From assembly GCA_029262095.1 (NCBI GenBank), contig JAJDAB010000299.1:1-7884 (forward strand): 7,884 nucleotides of DNA, read 5' to 3'. Below are positions 6,292 through 7,884 of the stretch, one piece after another; the first letter of the stretch is position 1, and every line of letters begins with the position of its first letter. Origin of the DNA: Candidatus Hydrogenedentota bacterium. Its GTDB lineage: Bacteria; Hydrogenedentota; Hydrogenedentia; Hydrogenedentales; SLHB01. A model generated the notes under the pieces. The model saw only the letters and a program-made list of their open reading frames with translations, ran no database searches and was not told the origin of the DNA. The position numbers were made by a program, and so were the translations under genes.

Positions 6292-6490
6292 GGATCTTAG
6301 GTCCTCGTCATTGTAAGCATGCGAACTGCCTGACCCCCGGACTTACGTCGATGGGCGTCTAACCATTAACAAATGAACCACTAGGGCGGGAGAGCACGGG
6401 CCAGGGGGGTAAAAAGAGTGCAACCCCAATTCCCGACCCCTTAGCACCTTCCTTAAGCTGGTTCGTTTTACTAAAGAGGACCTAAGAACC
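6292..6490. repeat. 15-bp inverted repeat pair (GG-TCTTAGGTCCTC)
   Basis: GGATCTTAGGTCCTC at 6292-6306 and its inverse GAGGACCTAAGAACC at 6476-6490 match at 14 of 15 positions, 169 bases apart. The CTTAGG core relates them to the CCTAAG repeat family. The right copy is followed by TTTGGGC, the inverse of GCCCAAA. Confidence 0.5.
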
Positions 6491-6827
6491 ATCTGATGGT
6501 TTGGGCCCGAGCGCTCTTTTCGTTGCCTTTGAGTGAAATGTAGCCTGAATAGCATTATTAGCACTTGCTACAGGCGCACGCCCAAAATTTCAGGATAACA
6601 GCTTGATCTTGCTTTAGAGGGGTGTTTGAAGTCGGAGCCTTAGCTGATTAGGGTAAATCCTGAAATAATTCGGGCCGAGTTTGTTGAAAACACGTCATTT
6701 TAGCCCCGTCTTTATTGGGCCTGAAATAACTCAAAAATAATTTCAGCCTGTAACTCTTATCATAGTAAGCACTTATGAAAGATCCTGAAATTATTCGTAT
6801 ATACTAACTTCATCTAGTATAGAATAA

Positions 6828-6847
6828 TATATAATATATATTATATA
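6828..6847. repeat. 20-bp perfect AT palindrome
   Basis: A fully symmetric run made only of A and T, centred between 6837 and 6838, inside the CTGAAAT array. It would melt or extrude easily, as an origin unwinding element or a site of local strand opening would. Confidence 0.6.
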
Positions 6848-6907
6848 AAGGTAATTTGAAAAAGACAGAAAATTTCAGAAGTGCCCTGCTATTATTGAAC
6901 TTATAGG

Positions 6908-6934
6908 CTGAAATAACAATAGTGGTTATTTCAG
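6908..6934. repeat. 27-bp dyad, 10-bp arms around 7 bases
   Basis: CTGAAATAAC, AATAGTG, GTTATTTCAG: perfect 10-bp inverted arms with a 7-base asymmetric centre. This is the geometry of a lambda-type core site (two inverted core-binding sites around a 7-base overlap), but it would also form an ordinary hairpin. Confidence 0.6.
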
Positions 6935-7084
6935 GCTCTGGGGAGGGCAAGATAATAGTGCTAATAATGATAATGCACTACGGGTAAATGGACATAAGTA
7001 CCCACTGACCAAAACATCTTGTGGTCGACTTTCGTCGAAGCCTTTTCGCAGAATCACGGGCACACATCGCATAGTGAGAGTGGT

Positions 7085-7113
7085 CCTTAGGCCCTAAGGT
7101 CTCTTCAGGACCT
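7085..7113. repeat. adjoining palindromes of the CCTAAGG family
   Basis: CCTTAGG (7085-7091), one C, CCTAAGG (7093-7099) is a perfect 7-bp inverted repeat. AGGTC (7097-7101), seven bases, GACCT (7109-7113) overlaps it. The first relates to the CCTAAG repeats at 4703, 4791 and 5692. Confidence 0.5.
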
Positions 7114-7138
7114 CGGGCGGCCTGTATGGCCCGCCTTC

Positions 7139-7197
7139 GTTAAAACTTAGCGATACGCCCTTATTCCCCTCTAGAGTTAAAATATAGCGACACGGGC
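7139..7197 (+). repeat. two 22-bp direct repeats upstream of the second recombinase
   Basis: 7139-7160 and 7176-7197 both run GTTAAAA, two variable bases, TAGCGA, one variable base, ACG, and agree at 17 of 22 positions, spaced 37 bases start to start. Spaced direct repeats ahead of a recombinase gene could be accessory (arm-type) binding sites. Confidence 0.45.
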
Positions 7198-7239
7198 TAG
7201 CACAGGCCCTACAATCTACGTTTAATCACAAGCCTTCAA

Positions 7240-7255
7240 CGTACCTAATTGTACG
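7240..7255. repeat. short dyad CGTAC-6-GTACG
   Basis: Perfect 5-bp arms at 7240-7244 and 7251-7255 around CTAATT. The 6-base centre is suggestive of a recombinase core site, but the arms are short and do not extend. Confidence 0.3.
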
Positions 7256-7277
7256 AAGTTCCAGCCGTAAAATTCTC

Positions 7278-7324
7278 CTTGCGTTCTTACTCATTGCAAG
7301 TTACAGTAACACTCTAATGAGTAA
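7278..7324. promoter_or_regulatory. concentric palindromes directly ahead of the second recombinase start
   Basis: TTACTCATT (7287-7295) and AATGAGTAA (7316-7324) are perfect 9-bp inverse arms. Inside, GTTAC-A-GTAAC (7300-7310) is centred within half a base of the outer dyad. The structure ends 20 bases before the GTG start and overlaps the region where the promoter should be. CTTGCGTTC (7278-7286), shared with the 32-bp dyad at 5833-5864, abuts its left arm. Operator for self-regulation, or an attachment site beside the recombinase, are the two natural readings. Confidence 0.5.
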
Positions 7325-7344
7325 ACGAATCGGAGAGCATATTC

Positions 7345-7884
7345 GTGAGCAAGTTATTAACCGTCATAGCGCCAACCCAAGCCGTACTTGTTCAATTCGA
7401 TAACGACTCCGATCTCGTGAACGCCTGGGCGAGTGGGAAGGCTGCCACTACACGAAGAGGCTACATACGCAGCATCGCCGAGTTTAGGACCTTTGTTTCC
7501 AAACCACTGCGTGCGGTCACGTATGCTGATATCCTGGCGTTCCAGCAGTCGCTAGGAGAAATGCCTGAGAGTGGAGAGTACGTTAGCCAGGATGGGCGAA
7601 CTGGGGCTACGCACAACCTCATACTGGCCCATCTCAAGAGTCTGTTTAAGTTTGCATTGTCTCTCGGTTACGTGCGCTTGAATCCAGCTGCTTTGATTCG
7701 ATTGCCAAAGTTGCCAGATAGACTCAGCCAGCGCATCGTTTCCGAATCTCAACTGCTACTTGTTCTTGAGCTCGAATCGAACGTAAGAAATAAGGGCCTA
7801 CTGACTTTGCTTTACTGTGCAGGTTTCCGAGTCTCTGAGGTTGCCAGGCTAACGTGGTCTGATATCAAGCCCGATGAACGGAAC
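7345..7884 (+). CDS. second tyrosine recombinase (XerC/D-like), N-terminal part
   Basis: 180 codons are in the window; the gene continues beyond it. GTG 7345 is the only plausible start: an in-frame stop lies at 7318-7320, no ATG intervenes, and GGAGAG (7332-7337) is a well-placed ribosome-binding site. The SAM-like core-binding domain occupies about 20-120 (TTRRGYIRSIAEFRTFV, KPLRAVTYADILAFQQSL, NLILAHLKSLFKFALSLGYVRLNPA) and the catalytic domain begins near 130 (RIVSESQLLLVLEL). LLYCAGFRVSEVARLTW holds the first catalytic arginine (R162) and the usual E165. The Lys, His-x-x-Arg, His and Tyr are outside the window. The type resembles stand-alone integrases common in Planctomycetota and cyanobacteria, and differs clearly from the recombinase at 3523-4599. 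I see no sign of the integron-integrase N-terminal signature, though the distinguishing extra helix would lie beyond the end. Confidence 0.85.
   Translation, partial: MSKLLTVIAPTQAVLVQFDNDSDLVNAWASGKAATTRRGYIRSIAEFRTFVSKPLRAVTYADILAFQQSLGEMPESGEYVSQDGRTGATHNLILAHLKSLFKFALSLGYVRLNPAALIRLPKLPDRLSQRIVSESQLLLVLELESNVRNKGLLTLLYCAGFRVSEVARLTWSDIKPDERN

Larger units (their letters stand above)
6587..6934. repeat. array of eight CTGAAAT motifs in both orientations
   Basis: Copies, by orientation: reverse at 6587-6596, forward at 6657-6672, forward at 6719-6730, reverse at 6736-6746, forward at 6782-6797, reverse at 6870-6878, forward at 6908-6917, reverse at 6925-6934. The fullest copies, 6657-6672 and 6782-6797, are ATCCTGAAAT-WATTCG and identical at 15 of 16 positions; GCCTGAAATAAC is exact at 6719-6730 and inverted at 6925-6936. 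The first pair is a perfect 10-bp inverted repeat. Such a density in 350 bases indicates binding sites for a protein or paired structural elements. Confidence 0.7.
6553..6969. repeat. 417-bp block bounded by a 13-bp inverted repeat
   Basis: CATTATTAGCACT at 6553-6565 and AGTGCTAATAATG at 6957-6969 are perfect inverse copies. All eight CTGAAAT motifs and the AT palindrome lie between them. The block has no gene. It could be a miniature inverted-repeat element or a bounded regulatory or recombination site; no target duplication was seen directly outside. Confidence 0.5.
6179..7344. other. 1.17-kb non-coding, repeat-rich region ahead of the second recombinase
   Basis: No supported gene on either strand; the 73-codon minus-strand frame at 6343-6564 crosses repeats and has no motif. 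The stretch is unusually dense in inverted and direct repeats and contains an AT-rich core (about 6640-6980) that contrasts with the GC-rich flanks (6340-6420). A structured RNA, a replication or recombination site, or a decayed mobile element would all fit; nothing shows which. Confidence 0.5.

Noticed and set aside
6356..6364. GTCTAAC as an integron attC R box
   Set aside because: It matches RYYYAAC exactly, but no GTTRRRY partner with intervening stem arms is found in the following bases.
6343..6564. 73-codon - strand open frame
   Set aside because: It crosses the inverted 15-mer and the left end of the 13-bp repeat, and its composition (Arg/Ser/Leu rich) is that of a chance frame.
6587..6934. 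CRISPR array
   Set aside because: The CTGAAAT motifs are short, irregularly spaced and in both orientations; there are no equal-length repeats and spacers and no cas gene.
7345..7884. Integron integrase intI
   Set aside because: The visible N-terminal half resembles XerC/D-type integrases and lacks the IntI signature; the diagnostic extra helix is beyond the window, so this is a provisional rejection.

Overview
The window looks like chromosomal DNA of a Planctomycetota-like (or related PVC/Hydrogenedentota-like) bacterium. This rests on protein style only: a DUF1080 domain, an exported GH33-type sialidase and a multi-pass membrane protein of the alkaline phosphatase/sulfatase superfamily side by side, with moderate GC. 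No taxonomic search was possible.

The left part (1-3212) is ordinary, gene-dense core sequence. The 3' end of a DUF1080 gene on the + strand converges, with six bases between stop codons, on a sialidase gene on the - strand. The sialidase is divergent from the membrane sulfatase-like gene. Together they suggest glycan or sulfated-sugar handling at the cell surface.

At 3322-3362 there is what reads as the 5' half of a selenocysteine tRNA gene (8-base acceptor arm, 6-bp D stem with 4-base loop, anticodon loop CTTCAAA with anticodon TCA). It stops matching a tRNA three bases into the 3' anticodon strand. About 160 bases further on a complete tyrosine recombinase (3523-4599) begins. I read this as the left end of an element integrated into the anticodon loop of tRNA-Sec.

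From 4600 the character changes. Only two small genes are supported in the next 2.7 kb: a Cys/His-containing hypothetical protein (4933-5424, - strand) and a 60-residue zinc-ribbon protein (5996-6178, + strand). The rest is non-coding and crowded with repeats: a CCTAAG/GCCCAAA repeat family flanking the hypothetical gene, an 81-bp composite inverted repeat, a 32-bp dyad with 13-6-13 geometry, eight copies of CTGAAAT in both orientations in about 350 AT-rich bases, a 20-bp AT palindrome, and a 13-bp inverted repeat bounding that AT-rich block. A second, different tyrosine recombinase (7345 to the window end, GTG start) lies to the right with concentric palindromes just ahead of it.

The most interesting reading is that two tyrosine recombinases bracket a gene-poor array of structured DNA with cassette-like single genes, perhaps an integron-like or other site-specific recombination platform. 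The repeats are read directly from the sequence; their function as recombination sites is inference.
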